A stretch of DNA of 64,000 nt from Oceanobacter kriegii DSM 6294 (GTDB lineage Bacteria; Pseudomonadota; Gammaproteobacteria; Pseudomonadales; Oceanobacteraceae): assembly GCF_000422845.1 (NCBI RefSeq), contig NZ_KE383934.1:1-64000 (forward strand), in the 5' to 3' direction. A program made the translations under genes and the position numbers. Shown piece after piece: positions 33,644 through 43,684 of the stretch (position 1 is its first letter; the number at the start of each line of letters is the position of its first letter). Under the pieces are notes generated by a model that was not told the DNA's origin, ran no database searches, and was given only the letters and a program-made list of their open reading frames with translations.

Positions 33644-35566
33644 TTACTGCGACTTACGCACACGCAGGTACCATTCGGCCAGCAGGCGAACCTGTTTCTC
33701 GGTGTAGCCACGTTCGGTCATCCGAGCCACGAAGTCGTCGTGTTTCTTCTGATCGTCGTTGGAAGACTTGGCCGAGAAGGAGATCACTGGCAGCAGGTCT
33801 TCTGTGTTGGAGAACATTTTCTTCTCGATCACAGAGCGCATTTTTTCGTAAGACTGCCAGCTCGGGTTGTTGCCGTTGTTGTTGGCGCGGGCACGCAGCA
33901 CGAAGTTGACGATCTCGTTGCGGAAGTCCTTCGGATTGGAGATACCGGCGGATTTCTCGATCTTCTCCAGTTCTTCGTTGATCGACGCACGATCCAGCAT
34001 TTCGCCGGTTTCAGGGTCGCGGTATTCCTGATCCTGAATCCAGAAGTCGGCGTAGGTCACGTAACGGTCGAAGATGTTCTGGCCGTACTCGGAGTAGGAT
34101 TCCAGGTAAGCGGTCTGGATTTCCTTGCCGATAAAGTCGACGTATTCGTGAGCCATGTACTCTTTCAGGTAGTTCAGGTAGCGGTTGTGGGTATCTTCCG
34201 GGTACTGCTCCTGTTCGATCGCCTGTTCGAGTACGTACATCAGGTGTACGGGGTTGGCTGCCACTTCAGTGCTGTCGAAGTTGAATACCTTGGACAGAAT
34301 CTTGAAGGCAAAACGGGTCGAGATACCGGCCATGCCTTCGTCCACGCCCGCCGCGTCGCGGTATTCCTGGATCGATTTGGCTTTTGGATCGGTGTCCTTG
34401 AGGTTTTCACCGTTGTAGATGCGCATCTTCGAGTACACGCTAGAGTTTTCCGGCTCTTTCAGGCGCGACAGCACGGTGAACTTGGCCAGCATTTTCAGTG
34501 TGTCTGGCGCGCATGGAGCATCAGACAGCGAGCTGTGTTCCAGCAGTTTTTCGTAGATTTTGACTTCCTCGTTCACGCGCAGGCAGTAAGGCACCTTGAC
34601 GATGTATACCCGGTCGAGGAAGGCCTCGTTGTTCTTGTTGTTCTTGAAGGCTTGCCACTCTGATTCGTTGGAGTGAGCCAGAATCACACCTTCAAAAGGA
34701 ATCGCACCCATACCCTCGGTACCGTTGTAGTTACCTTCCTGGGTGGCGGTCAGCAGTGGGTGCAGCACCTTGATCGGCGCCTTGAACATTTCGACGAACT
34801 CCATCAGGCCCTGGTTGGCGCGGCACAGCGCACCGGAGTAGGCGTAGGCGTCCGGATCGTCCTGGGAGAAGTCTTCCAGTTTGCGGATATCGACCTTGCC
34901 GACCAGCGAGGAAATGTCCTGGTTGTTCTCATCGCCCGGTTCGGTTTTGGCGACACCGGTCTGATCAAGGATGGATGGATACAGTTTTACTACTTCGAAT
35001 TTGGAAATATCACCGCCAAATTCGTGCAGGCGTTTGACTGCCCAGGGTGACATCACACGGCCCAGATAGCGCTGCGGAATGCCGAAGTCTTCTTCCAGAA
35101 TCTGACCGTCTTCCACCGGATCAAACAGGCCTAACGGGCTTTCGAATACGGGAGAGCCCTTGATGGCATAGAAAGGCACCGCCTGCATCAGTTGTTTCAG
35201 GCGTTCGGCCAGTGAGGATTTACCACCACCCACCGGGCCCAGCAGATACAGCACCTGCTTGCGTTCTTCGAGGCCCTGGGCGGCGTGGCGGAAATAGGAA
35301 ACGATGCTCTCGACGGCTTCTTCCATGCCGTAGAACTCGTTGAACGCCGGATAGCGTTTAATGACTTTGTTGGAAAAAATGCGGGACAGACGCAGGTCTT
35401 TCGACGTGTCTACCAATTCCGGTTCACCAATTGCCATGAGCATTCGCTCGGCGGCAGTGGCATAGACGCTCGGGTCTTTCTTACAGAGCTCGAGGTAGTC
35501 TTGCAGGCTCATGACTTCTTGCTGAGTGGCCTGGTAACGATCTTGAAAACGGCTGAATACACTCAT
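33644..35566 (-). CDS. yeaG: PrkA serine protein kinase YeaG
   Basis: A 640-residue AAA+/PrkA protein. The Walker A motif is LLGPVGGGKSSLAERL near residue 110, in a AAA module, and the C-terminal PrkA domain resembles eukaryotic-type kinase folds (NPSWQSYEKMRSVIEKKMF). In E. coli YeaG works in sustained nitrogen starvation and stress survival. A 259-base gap separates it from yeaH (33385-33643). The gap contains a strong hairpin CCCGGGC/GCCCGGG at 33556-33574 but no gene. Confidence 0.95.
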   Translation of the reverse strand: MSVFSRFQDRYQATQQEVMSLQDYLELCKKDPSVYATAAERMLMAIGEPELVDTSKDLRLSRIFSNKVIKRYPAFNEFYGMEEAVESIVSYFRHAAQGLEERKQVLYLLGPVGGGKSSLAERLKQLMQAVPFYAIKGSPVFESPLGLFDPVEDGQILEEDFGIPQRYLGRVMSPWAVKRLHEFGGDISKFEVVKLYPSILDQTGVAKTEPGDENNQDISSLVGKVDIRKLEDFSQDDPDAYAYSGALCRANQGLMEFVEMFKAPIKVLHPLLTATQEGNYNGTEGMGAIPFEGVILAHSNESEWQAFKNNKNNEAFLDRVYIVKVPYCLRVNEEVKIYEKLLEHSSLSDAPCAPDTLKMLAKFTVLSRLKEPENSSVYSKMRIYNGENLKDTDPKAKSIQEYRDAAGVDEGMAGISTRFAFKILSKVFNFDSTEVAANPVHLMYVLEQAIEQEQYPEDTHNRYLNYLKEYMAHEYVDFIGKEIQTAYLESYSEYGQNIFDRYVTYADFWIQDQEYRDPETGEMLDRASINEELEKIEKSAGISNPKDFRNEIVNFVLRARANNNGNNPSWQSYEKMRSVIEKKMFSNTEDLLPVISFSAKSSNDDQKKHDDFVARMTERGYTEKQVRLLAEWYLRVRKSQ

Positions 35567-36062
35567 TGGTTCACCTCTTCGGCTTGGTAGATAGCAATGT
35601 TCGGATGACGTCGGTACTGCGGCGTTCCTCTCGTTCGGGTTGTGGTCAAATCTGTGTCTGTTGATGTCGCTGATGCCTTGGTCTCAGGCAACGCACCGCG
35701 TCATTTCTTGTTTGGCTGTGACCGCACTACAAGGTTCAGTCTAGCCTGTGTATCAGTAATAACATTTTTCTGACACCTGTTTGTAATATGCATTGGCCGT
35801 GCCGTTTTGCCTTTTTCTGGTTAAAAAATAAACGGGCATAACGGGTGTTTGATGAGCTGGCATCGGTTGGCCAGATACCAAGTGTTTGAAATCAAAGAAG
35901 AAAAATGCGGGCTTTGGGATGTGTAAAATTTTCAGCGTGGGAGGGAAGGGCCAAAGTTGACCATTTGAATAGTCGACCAAAGTTGGGTGAGGCGGGTTTT
36001 TATGACCAAATAGCGCGTTTTTATGGCGCTGAATTATTGTCAGTATTGGCCGACAGTTGCTG
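35567..36062. other. Non-coding region upstream of yeaG
   Basis: About 500 bases with no credible gene, low GC from 35750 on, and the direct repeat CCAAAGTTG near 35952 and 35978. On the minus strand CTAGACT (35738-35744) resembles the extended -10 used by sigma-S, which drives yeaG in E. coli, but there is no good -35 and the leader would be about 170 bases. Confidence 0.4.
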
Positions 36063-36096
36063 ACCCCTCTCTGTCAGCGTGGGGTCAGAGAGGGGT
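36063..36096 (-). terminator. Hairpin after glpE
   Basis: ACCCCTCTCTG (36063-36073) and CAGAGAGGGGT (36086-36096) form an 11-bp perfect stem with a 12-base loop, 31 bases after the glpE stop on the minus strand. No T-run follows. It may end or protect the long lptD-glpE transcript. Confidence 0.5.
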
Positions 36097-36126
36097 TGGA
36101 GTGAGGTCAGGTTGTGCTTTGCCGGA

Positions 36127-36456
36127 TCAATCCTGACCTTGTGCACACAGCTCCGGGAACGACACTTTCCACATTTCGTAGCCGCCATCGAGGCTGTAGG
36201 CCTGTGTGTAGCCTTGTTCGGCAAAGAACTGCGCTGCTTGCTGGCTGGAGTTGCCGTGGTAGCAGCAAACGATCAATGGCTGGTCTTTGCTGGTGGCGGC
36301 CAGAAATTCCGGCAGGTTGCTGTTGTCGACGTTGCGGGAGGCGGTCATATGGCCGGACTGGTAGCTCATGGCATCGCGGATGTCGGCAATGTTGACGTCA
36401 CCGGCATCGATCATGGCTTTGGCGTCAGCGGGAGAGATTCGGGTAAAGCTGCTCAT
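36127..36456 (-). CDS. glpE: Thiosulfate sulfurtransferase GlpE (rhodanese)
   Basis: A 109-residue single-domain rhodanese that moves a sulfane sulfur from thiosulfate to cyanide or thiols through a cysteine persulfide. The active-site loop is VCCYHGNSSQ, with the catalytic Cys at position 65. NIADIRDAMSYQSGHM at the N-terminus and YSLDGGYEMW at the C-terminus match GlpE. It follows apaH by 24 bases and closes the operon. Confidence 0.93.
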   Translation of the reverse strand: MSSFTRISPADAKAMIDAGDVNIADIRDAMSYQSGHMTASRNVDNSNLPEFLAATSKDQPLIVCCYHGNSSQQAAQFFAEQGYTQAYSLDGGYEMWKVSFPELCAQGQD

Positions 36457-36480
36457 GGAAAACTCCGGGTAAAGGTAATA

Positions 36481-37302
36481 TCAGGTCGGCGACGCGGCCA
36501 CCGAAAAGCGTTGTTGGTCTTCCAGCCGCAGGGCGGTCAGTCGGCCACCCCAGACACAGCCGGTGTCTAGGGCATGAATCTGAGGCGCACCTGTGTGTCC
36601 TTCCAGCGCTGCCCAGTGACCAAAGAGAATGCGGGTGTGCGACGGTGTGGCCGGGTTCATCGGACGAGTGAACCAGGGGGCAAAGCCGGCCGGTGCACTT
36701 TCCAGACCTTCTTTGGCTTTGAAGTCGAGACGACACTGGTCATCAACAAAGCGCATTCGGGTCAAATAATTGACGATCAAGCGCCAGCGGTCGATGCCAA
36801 CCAAATCATCTTCCCAAACGTCCGGCTTGTTGCCGTACATCTGTTCCATCAGGTCGGCGCACTGGTCGCCTTGCAACACCTGTTCAACTTCCGCCGACAG
36901 CTGTTTGGCTTGTTGCGGCGTCCATACCGGCGGCAGTCCGGCGTGGCTCATAAACCATTGTTGGTCGTCAGCCATATGAACCAGCGGGCAATGCCGCAGC
37001 CAGTCCATTAATTCATCGCGGTCGGGGGCGTTCAGCACATCGTCGATGGTGTCGCTCTTGCTCTTCTTGGGGTTGCCATAATGGCGCGCCAACAAGTGCA
37101 GATCGTGATTGCCCAGCACCGCGACGACCCGGTCGCCCTGGGCTTTGGCCCAACGTAGCACCTGCACATTGGCGGGGCCGCGATTGACCAAATCACCGGC
37201 AAGCCAGATGCGGTCAACGTCGGGGTTGTATTCAATCTGTTCCAGCAGCCGCTGCAGCGGCTCGAAACAGCCTTGAAGGTCGCCAATTGCGTAGGTCGCC
37301 AT
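36481..37302 (-). CDS. apaH: Diadenosine tetraphosphatase (symmetrical)
   Basis: ApaH hydrolyses Ap4A to two ADP and also removes Np4 caps from RNA. The 273-residue metallophosphatase has the metal-ligand motifs GDLQGC, GDLVNRGP and LGNHDLH in order, then a FMSHAGLPP motif. It lies 19 bases downstream of apaG, the usual order. Confidence 0.96.
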   Translation of the reverse strand: MATYAIGDLQGCFEPLQRLLEQIEYNPDVDRIWLAGDLVNRGPANVQVLRWAKAQGDRVVAVLGNHDLHLLARHYGNPKKSKSDTIDDVLNAPDRDELMDWLRHCPLVHMADDQQWFMSHAGLPPVWTPQQAKQLSAEVEQVLQGDQCADLMEQMYGNKPDVWEDDLVGIDRWRLIVNYLTRMRFVDDQCRLDFKAKEGLESAPAGFAPWFTRPMNPATPSHTRILFGHWAALEGHTGAPQIHALDTGCVWGGRLTALRLEDQQRFSVAASPT

Positions 37303-37321
37303 CGAGTCTTGCTGCTCCCAA

Positions 37322-37699
37322 TCAGTTCAGGGCGTTGGTGGAGGCCAACGTGAATACCGGAATCGAGGCGTGGAACAGGGTGCCGTCATCGGCTTCCATG
37401 ACGTAGTAACCACGCATGCTGCCAACCGGGGTGCTGAGCACCGCGCCGGAGGTGTATTCAAATTCATCATCCGGCTGAATGCAGGGCTGTTCGCCAATCA
37501 CGCCTTCGCCTTTGACTTCCTGCACGTTGCCGTTGCCATTGGTGATGAACCAGTGGCGGGTCCGTAAGGTCACCGCCTGATCGCTTTGGTTGCAGATCCG
37601 GATCAGATAGGAGAACACAAACCGTTCATCCTCCGGGTCTGACTGATCGTCCAGATAGTGCGGCATGGCCGTGATCAGGACGTTGTCGCCGAGTTCCAT
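37322..37699 (-). CDS. apaG: ApaG domain protein (CorD)
   Basis: A 125-residue immunoglobulin-like fold protein. ApaG mutations affect cobalt resistance and magnesium efflux in enterobacteria, but its biochemistry is unsettled. VFSYLIRICNQSDQAVTLRTRHWFITNGNG and VLSTPVGSMRGYYVM are strongly conserved family segments. It lies 12 bases after rsmA. Confidence 0.94.
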   Translation of the reverse strand: MELGDNVLITAMPHYLDDQSDPEDERFVFSYLIRICNQSDQAVTLRTRHWFITNGNGNVQEVKGEGVIGEQPCIQPDDEFEYTSGAVLSTPVGSMRGYYVMEADDGTLFHASIPVFTLASTNALN

Positions 37700-37711
37700 T
37701 TCGGGCTCCTG

Positions 37712-38539
37712 CTAGTCTTGCTGTTCTTGGGGTTCCTGCTGTTGCAGTTCGTACACTGCGTCGGCAATGGTGACGTATTGTTGCAAGGTCAGAACCTCCG
37801 GACGCAGACTGGTATCAATACCCAGGTCGGCCAGCTGATCGGCGGAAATCAGGTTCTTGAGGGTGTTACGGATGGTTTTGCGACGCATGTTAAAGGCTTC
37901 GCGCACCACGCGTTCCAGCACCTTCACGTTTTTGGCCTGAATCGGCAGGGTTTCGTACGGAATCATGCGCACAATGGCCGAATCCACCTTCGGTGGTGGA
38001 TTGAACGAGCCAGGGCCAACAATAAACAGCGGCTCTACCTTGCAGTAGTACTGCGCCATGATGCTGAGGCGGCCGTAGTCGCCATTGCCCGGTACCGCAC
38101 CCAAACGCTCAACCACTTCTTTTTGCAGCATAAAGTGCATGTCCTGCACCTGCGCATGGTGGCTGAGGAAGTGGAAAATCAGCGGCGTTGAGATGTTGTA
38201 TGGCAGGTTGCCGACAATACGCAGACGCTGGCCTGGTTCCAGCAGCTGGCTGAAATCAAACTTCAGCGCGTCGCCTTCGTAGATTTTGAATTCCGGGTAG
38301 TTGAAAAACTTGGTCCGCAGAATCGGGATCAGGTCGCGGTCCAGTTCAACCACGTTGAGCTTGCCGGAGGCTTCTAGCAGCGGTTCGGTCAGGGCTCCCA
38401 TGCCGGGGCCCACTTCCACCAGGCAGTCGGTAGGCTGTGGGTGAATGGCACCAACGATCTTGCTGATGATGTACGGATCGTGCAGGAAGTTCTGACCGAA
38501 ACGTTTACGGGCTTTGTGCCCATGCATATTGGCTTTCAT
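37712..38539 (-). CDS. rsmA: 16S rRNA dimethyladenosine transferase RsmA (KsgA)
   Basis: RsmA dimethylates the adjacent A1518 and A1519 in helix 45 of 16S rRNA, a late checkpoint of 30S assembly. The 275-residue protein has the SAM motif [15 protein letters not shown] and the adenine-pocket motif NLPYNIS, and [11 protein letters not shown] at the N-terminus. An 86-base gap follows pdxA, without visible terminator. Confidence 0.97.
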   Translation of the reverse strand: MKANMHGHKARKRFGQNFLHDPYIISKIVGAIHPQPTDCLVEVGPGMGALTEPLLEASGKLNVVELDRDLIPILRTKFFNYPEFKIYEGDALKFDFSQLLEPGQRLRIVGNLPYNISTPLIFHFLSHHAQVQDMHFMLQKEVVERLGAVPGNGDYGRLSIMAQYYCKVEPLFIVGPGSFNPPPKVDSAIVRMIPYETLPIQAKNVKVLERVVREAFNMRRKTIRNTLKNLISADQLADLGIDTSLRPEVLTLQQYVTIADAVYELQQQEPQEQQD

Positions 38540-38625
38540 AGCTTGGCTCTTGCTGGCCCGCCAGTGAGGGCTGACGGGCTTGGAATTCTTGGGTTCAGGC
38601 GCAGGTTCTGCTGTTTGTGTCTGTC

Positions 38626-39612
38626 TCAGGCAGAACGGCTGCTGGCCATTTGTACGGCGACGTTGATGGCGGTTTGCAGGCTGCCCATATCGGCTTTGCC
38701 TGTTCCGGCCAGATCCAGGGCGGTGCCGTGATCCACTGAGGTTCTGATAAAGGGTAGACCCAATGTGATGTTGGCGGCACGGCCAAAGCCGTGGAATTTC
38801 AGCACGGGCAGGCCCTGATCGTGGTACATCGCCAGCGTGGCATCGGCGTGTTGCAAATGCTTTGGCGTATACAGGGTGTCTGCGGGCAGTGGACCAATCA
38901 GGTTCATGCCTTCGCCACGCAACTGCTCCAGCGTTGGAATGATCACATCCAGTTCTTCACGACCCAGGTGACCATCTTCACCGGCGTGGGGGTTGAGCCC
39001 GGCCACCAGAATACGAGGCTGCTGGCAGCCAAAGAAGGTTTTCAGGTCGTTGTTCAGGATGCGAGTCACACGCTGGATGCGGTCCGGGGTAATGGCTGCT
39101 GGCACGTCTTTCAACGGCAAGTGGGTGGTTACCAGTGCCACGCGCAGGTCTTCGGTGGCCAGCATCATCACCACTTCTTCGATCTCGGCAAAGTCGCGGA
39201 AATATTCCGTGTGGCCGCTGAAAGCAACGCCGGCGTCGTTGATCACGCCCTTGTGCACGGGGGCGGTGACGATGGTATCCCAATCGCCATCCTGACAGCC
39301 TTGGGCCGCGCGGGTCAGGGTATCCAGTACGTACTGGCCGTTGGCCGCATTCAAAACACCGGCCTCGGCGCTGGCGGCCAGCCGGACGTCAGCATAGAAC
39401 AGCTGTCCTGGCGCGGTTGCCTGTGGCGCTTGCAGCGGGTCGAATTCAACCAGCTGCAACGGCAAGCCCAAAAGGCTGGCCCGTTGTTGCAGCAGGGTTG
39501 GGTCTGCAATCACGATCAGCTGGTGGTCGCTGCCCTGCTGTGCCAGTTGAATGCACAGATCAGGACCGATGCCCGCGGGTTCGCCCGCCGTGATGGCCAG
39601 CCGATGGATCAT
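38626..39612 (-). CDS. pdxA: 4-hydroxythreonine-4-phosphate dehydrogenase
   Basis: PdxA oxidises 4-phosphohydroxy-L-threonine in pyridoxal phosphate synthesis. The 328-residue protein starts [15 protein letters not shown] and carries [22 protein letters not shown], the metal-binding [13 protein letters not shown] and [12 protein letters not shown]. It overlaps surA by four bases (ATGA). Confidence 0.96.
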   Translation of the reverse strand: MIHRLAITAGEPAGIGPDLCIQLAQQGSDHQLIVIADPTLLQQRASLLGLPLQLVEFDPLQAPQATAPGQLFYADVRLAASAEAGVLNAANGQYVLDTLTRAAQGCQDGDWDTIVTAPVHKGVINDAGVAFSGHTEYFRDFAEIEEVVMMLATEDLRVALVTTHLPLKDVPAAITPDRIQRVTRILNNDLKTFFGCQQPRILVAGLNPHAGEDGHLGREELDVIIPTLEQLRGEGMNLIGPLPADTLYTPKHLQHADATLAMYHDQGLPVLKFHGFGRAANITLGLPFIRTSVDHGTALDLAGTGKADMGSLQTAINVAVQMASSRSA

Positions 39613-40889
39613 GAACGCTCCTTGATATCTACGTACGCCTCGGAACGGATTTTACGCAACCAGATCGGTAATTCTTCTTCAAAACGACGGCTGTACAGCA
39701 GTTGGCGCACCTGGTTTCGTTGTACCTGCTCACCGATGTCGGTTTCGCGGGTGTTTTCCACTTGCAGGATGTGCCAGCCAAACTGGGTTTCAAACGGTGC
39801 TGTGATGTGGCCGATTTCGGATTGCTGCATGGTGCGGTCAAACTCCGGCACCATGTCGCCCGGGCTGGCCCAGCCGAGATCGCCGCCATTGGCACCGCTG
39901 CCCGGGTCGTCGCTGTATTCTTTCGCCAGTGCAGCGAAGTCTTCGCCGTTTTGCAGGCGCTCATAAATAGAGGTAATCAGTTCTTCGGCTTGCTGCTTGT
40001 TACGCAGTTCGTTCGGGCCAACCAGAATGTGGCGCACCTTGTACTGGGTAATCAGCTGGCTGTTGCCACCACGCTTGTCGGTTACCGCCACCAGGTGGTA
40101 ACCACTGGAGCTGCGGATCGGGTCGGAGACTTCGCCAACTTTCAGCTTTGGCACAACCGTCGCGAAAATACCCGGCAGTTGGCCTTCTTTACGCCAGCCC
40201 AGGTCACCGCCTTTGAGGGCGTTACGACCGTCGGAGGAGGAGATGGCAACGTCTGAAAACTGGGCGCCTTCACGAATGCGCTGAGCCAGCGCACGGGCTT
40301 TCAACTCGGCTTTCTGCAATTGGCTGGCGTTGGCGTCGGCTGGTACCGATACCAGAATGTGGCCCAGACGGTATTCGGCAGCTGATGCCAGTTTGCCGGC
40401 TTCGGATTGCAGGAAGTAATCCACGTCCTTGTCGGTGATCTGAATGGTTTCGCCAACCCGGATGCGCTGCAAGCGGCTGGTGATCATTTCGTTCTTGATC
40501 TGCTCGCGGGCAGAGGCAAACGGCACGCCTTCGGCCTCCATGGCATTGCGGAACTGCTCCAGCGACATCTTGTTCTGGGCGGCAATGCGTTGCAGTGCTT
40601 CGTTCAGCTGGGCGTCGCTGATGCGAATACCAATGCGCTGGGCCATTTGCAGCTGGATGCTTTCTTCCACCAGTCGATCACGTACCTGCTGGCGCAGCAC
40701 GTTGTCCGGCGGCAGGTTGGCGTTGCGGTTTTGCAGCTTGACGGTTTCAACCCGCTGATCCAGTTGGCTTTCCATTATCACATCGTCTTCGACGATGACG
40801 GCCACCTGGTCGATCAGAACCGGCTTGGCATGGCTGAGGGCGCTGGCCAGTACGGCGGCGCAAGTAAGCAAAATCTTGTTAATAGTCAT
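39609..40889 (-). CDS. surA: Periplasmic chaperone and peptidyl-prolyl isomerase SurA
   Basis: SurA escorts outer-membrane proteins, including LptD, across the periplasm. The 426-residue protein has a signal peptide (1-21, ending SHA), a helical N-terminal chaperone domain and two parvulin domains (around [14 protein letters not shown] and [13 protein letters not shown], residues ~170-275 and ~280-380). Its start overlaps the end of lptD by 11 bases, tying client and chaperone together. Confidence 0.96.
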   Translation of the reverse strand: MTINKILLTCAAVLASALSHAKPVLIDQVAVIVEDDVIMESQLDQRVETVKLQNRNANLPPDNVLRQQVRDRLVEESIQLQMAQRIGIRISDAQLNEALQRIAAQNKMSLEQFRNAMEAEGVPFASAREQIKNEMITSRLQRIRVGETIQITDKDVDYFLQSEAGKLASAAEYRLGHILVSVPADANASQLQKAELKARALAQRIREGAQFSDVAISSSDGRNALKGGDLGWRKEGQLPGIFATVVPKLKVGEVSDPIRSSSGYHLVAVTDKRGGNSQLITQYKVRHILVGPNELRNKQQAEELITSIYERLQNGEDFAALAKEYSDDPGSGANGGDLGWASPGDMVPEFDRTMQQSEIGHITAPFETQFGWHILQVENTRETDIGEQVQRNQVRQLLYSRRFEEELPIWLRKIRSEAYVDIKERS

Positions 40890-43506
40890 GATACTGTCGT
40901 CTGGTGTAACCCTGAATCGCGTTCTTCAGCATGGCGTCGGTGCCGCCACCCAATGTGCTGAGTCCCTTGAGCTGAATGCTGAACATGATGCTTTCGCTCT
41001 TGTCGGTGCTGTAGAGGACGTCGTCATCCGCGGTCGGGGACGTTTCCTTGTACAGCAGCTGGAAGCGCCAGCAGCAGTTCTGATATTCGAAACCGGCCAG
41101 TGACTCCAGAATACTGCTTTCCGGGCGTCGCTCGTCGGTACCATAGTGTTTCATGTCGCGCAGAACGCGGCCGGTCAATGCCCAGCTGTCGTTCAACGCC
41201 CAGAAGCCATTGATATCGGCCTGATAAATGTCGGTATCAATGCTGCCGCTGTCGGCGTCTTCACTCTGAACCTTGTTGACGGACAAGTTCAACATGCGGT
41301 TGGTTTCCGGCCGATAACGAATGCCCAATCGACTTTGACGGGCAAAGTTGGCGTAGGAATCCCACTCCAGCGTGTTGTAGATACCCCAATGGTTATTGGG
41401 GCGCCACTCCAGTTCGGCAATGGTCGAGGAGGTGGCGTGGCTGTCGTTGACTTCGTCGGCTTCCAGCTGAACCTTGCGGTCACCGGAGAAGTTGACCCGG
41501 CCAATGCTGAAACGCAGCCACTCATCGCCTTCTTCGTCGATGATGCGGCTGGTGAAACCAAGGCTGACCTGATCGAGGTCGGCCAGACGGTCGTAACCGG
41601 TGAAGCGGTCGCCGGTAAACAGGCTGTCGTAGCTGGTGCTGGTGACCTTGGTATCAAACGCCGGGATTTCGTCCTGACCCAGAATGTAAGGGCTTTTAAC
41701 CCAGTACAGGCGTGGCTCCAGTGTTTGGGTCTGGTGAGTACCGAACCAGCTCATTGGCCGTTCCAGAAACAGTCCGCTGTTGAGGCTGTAGCGGGCCTGA
41801 CCGTGCTGCACGGTGGCGTCGACGTTGTAACTGTCGTCATCGCTGGTCAGCTGGTAGGCGCGGTAGCGGTAGGTCACCGCAGGCTCAATGTAGCTGTAGC
41901 TGGTTTGAAGGCGGTAGCCCACGCTGGCATCGGCGACCAGACGCTTGCCGTTGACGGCATCAAGACCACTGAGGGTATGGGATTCGCCATTGATGCTGGC
42001 TTGCTGGTCGCGGCTGAAGTTGCTGGCTTGCAGCAGAGCATCCAGCTGCCACGGACTGCTGCTGGTGAATTCGTTACTGTAACTCAGGCTCGCCTGTGGC
42101 AAACGCTTGTAGGGGCGCTCGGCCAGCGAAATGGAATCCGAGATGGTCTGGTAGGCTTCCGCCATCAGGGTGAAGTCGACGCCCTGATTCCAGTAATTGA
42201 TCTCGCCACGACGCGGCATATGGGTAGAGCGGTCGATCCCGGCGGCGGAGTTGAAATCCGACAGGTAGTCGTTGTCGCTGATGTGGTTGTACACCCAGCG
42301 ATGGCTCCAGTGTTCGGAAATATCCCCGGACTGCTGATAGTTAATCAGCCAGCGCTCTTCTTCGGTGCTGGCGTCCTGATTGAGGAAGGCGTAGTTCAGC
42401 TCGCCGTCGCCCAGCAAACGGGTTTTGTGACGCAGCTGCGACTCCCACAGCCAGCCGTGCTGGTTAACGTAGTGTGGGGTCAGCGTGGCGTCGAGGTTCT
42501 CGGCAAGGTTGAGGTAGAACGGCGTTTTCAGCTCTTGCAAACCGGCGTCACCGCCAATCGAGAACGACGGATCAAGGAAGCCGGTGGCACGGCGGTCATC
42601 AATCGGGAAACGGTAATACGGCAGGTAGAACACCGGAATGTCCATCACTTCGAGGCGCGTATTCCAGGCGCTGCCGACGCCGCGCTGCTGATCCAGATTG
42701 ATTTCGCTGGCAGCGATTTTCCAGTCGTTGTGGCCAGGTTCACACCAGGTCACGGTGGCGTTTTCGAGCTTGATGACGCCGTCTGAACGGGTTTGCATCG
42801 AGCCTGCGGTGCCGCGCATGTGACTGTCGGGCAGAGAATATTCGGCATCTTGCAGGGCCAGTTCGCTGACTGCGTTGCCCTGGCTGTCGTGGTCGCTTTC
42901 GTGCTGATAACTGGCCGAGCCGCCATGAATGCTGACGGCGTCGTTTTCGACCTGCACATCGCCCTCGAAGCGGGCGGTTTGCATCCGGGCATCCCAATGG
43001 GCGCTATCCGCAGCCAGACGGTTGTTGCTGTAGCGCATTTCAACCCGGCCGGACAGGTCGGTGTTGCCCTGGCTATCCAGTTCGGCCTGGTCGGCTTCGG
43101 CAATCAGTTTGCCGTCTGGCAAGGTGCTGAGGGCAGATGATTTGTACATGCCGCTGCAAAAATCTGGCAGCGAAGCGGCTTCTTCGGCGCTCAACACGGA
43201 ACGTGGGTACCAGTTCAGGTACGGCCGCGGTTCAGTATTGAGGATCATGTCGTCGGTCGACGGCGTGGATTCGGCTGCGTCCGCTGCGGTCTGATCATTG
43301 GCGGAATCGGCATAAGCCGTTTGACTGAACAGCCCGGCCAGGGCGGTCGACAGAATCGCGGCCGCCAGTCGGTTAACCGGACGGGCAGTCAGTGCCGTTG
43401 GGCTGGCATCGGTCGTGTTGGCCACGGACTGTGCGCCAGCGCCGTGCCAATCTCGAGAGGCCGACGTTGAAGAGGAAAAAAATGTACTGGTCGGCCTGCT
43501 GTGCAT
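40879..43506 (-). CDS. lptD: LPS-assembly protein LptD
   Basis: LptD, with LptE, inserts lipopolysaccharide in the outer leaflet. The 875-residue protein has an N-terminal beta-jellyroll (about 120-310) and a large C-terminal barrel. Cysteines that form the essential disulfides are visible: Cys117 (PDFCSGMYK), one in VTWCEPGH, and the adjacent pair in YQNCCWRF. The hydrophobic core of the signal peptide (residues 45-66) is preceded by about 44 polar residues, which is long. A start at the GTG of codon 28 is possible, but AGGG lies before ATG 43506. Confidence 0.95.
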   Translation of the reverse strand: MHSRPTSTFFSSSTSASRDWHGAGAQSVANTTDASPTALTARPVNRLAAAILSTALAGLFSQTAYADSANDQTAADAAESTPSTDDMILNTEPRPYLNWYPRSVLSAEEAASLPDFCSGMYKSSALSTLPDGKLIAEADQAELDSQGNTDLSGRVEMRYSNNRLAADSAHWDARMQTARFEGDVQVENDAVSIHGGSASYQHESDHDSQGNAVSELALQDAEYSLPDSHMRGTAGSMQTRSDGVIKLENATVTWCEPGHNDWKIAASEINLDQQRGVGSAWNTRLEVMDIPVFYLPYYRFPIDDRRATGFLDPSFSIGGDAGLQELKTPFYLNLAENLDATLTPHYVNQHGWLWESQLRHKTRLLGDGELNYAFLNQDASTEEERWLINYQQSGDISEHWSHRWVYNHISDNDYLSDFNSAAGIDRSTHMPRRGEINYWNQGVDFTLMAEAYQTISDSISLAERPYKRLPQASLSYSNEFTSSSPWQLDALLQASNFSRDQQASINGESHTLSGLDAVNGKRLVADASVGYRLQTSYSYIEPAVTYRYRAYQLTSDDDSYNVDATVQHGQARYSLNSGLFLERPMSWFGTHQTQTLEPRLYWVKSPYILGQDEIPAFDTKVTSTSYDSLFTGDRFTGYDRLADLDQVSLGFTSRIIDEEGDEWLRFSIGRVNFSGDRKVQLEADEVNDSHATSSTIAELEWRPNNHWGIYNTLEWDSYANFARQSRLGIRYRPETNRMLNLSVNKVQSEDADSGSIDTDIYQADINGFWALNDSWALTGRVLRDMKHYGTDERRPESSILESLAGFEYQNCCWRFQLLYKETSPTADDDVLYSTDKSESIMFSIQLKGLSTLGGGTDAMLKNAIQGYTRRQYHDY

Positions 43507-43684
43507 GAATGCCCTGATGCGTGTTCGGGTGATGGAGCGATCCGGTTGCGGAACCTTCCAATGCGGGTAAGATCACTGATTCGTCCCCGTTTGGTTTATA
43601 CCTAAAGTTCCCAGCGCGCAGATGATACGGGGGACGCACAATGCGCGCAATTTTAGTTCGCAAAGAAAAGCATCTGAGGCCAGC

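Noticed and set aside
33430-33711. 93-codon ORF between yeaH and yeaG
   Set aside because: Composition (R, C, S, Q rich) is that of a frame shadow, it overlaps the yeaG end, and it lacks a ribosome site.
41310-41317. GCCGATAA word (sigma-28 -10) on the plus strand within lptD; another at 54131-54138 within the MFS gene
   Set aside because: Both are inside coding regions, have no suitable -35 and point to no gene start.
41146-42786. 546-codon ORF antisense to lptD
   Set aside because: Val/Gly-rich shadow of a clear lptD gene with intact conserved cysteines.
43605-43611. GGAACTT (sigma-E/AlgU -35) on the minus strand before lptD
   Set aside because: lptD is a sigma-E target in E. coli, but no matching -10 (TCTGA-like) occurs at 15-17 bases, so the promoter is not supported.
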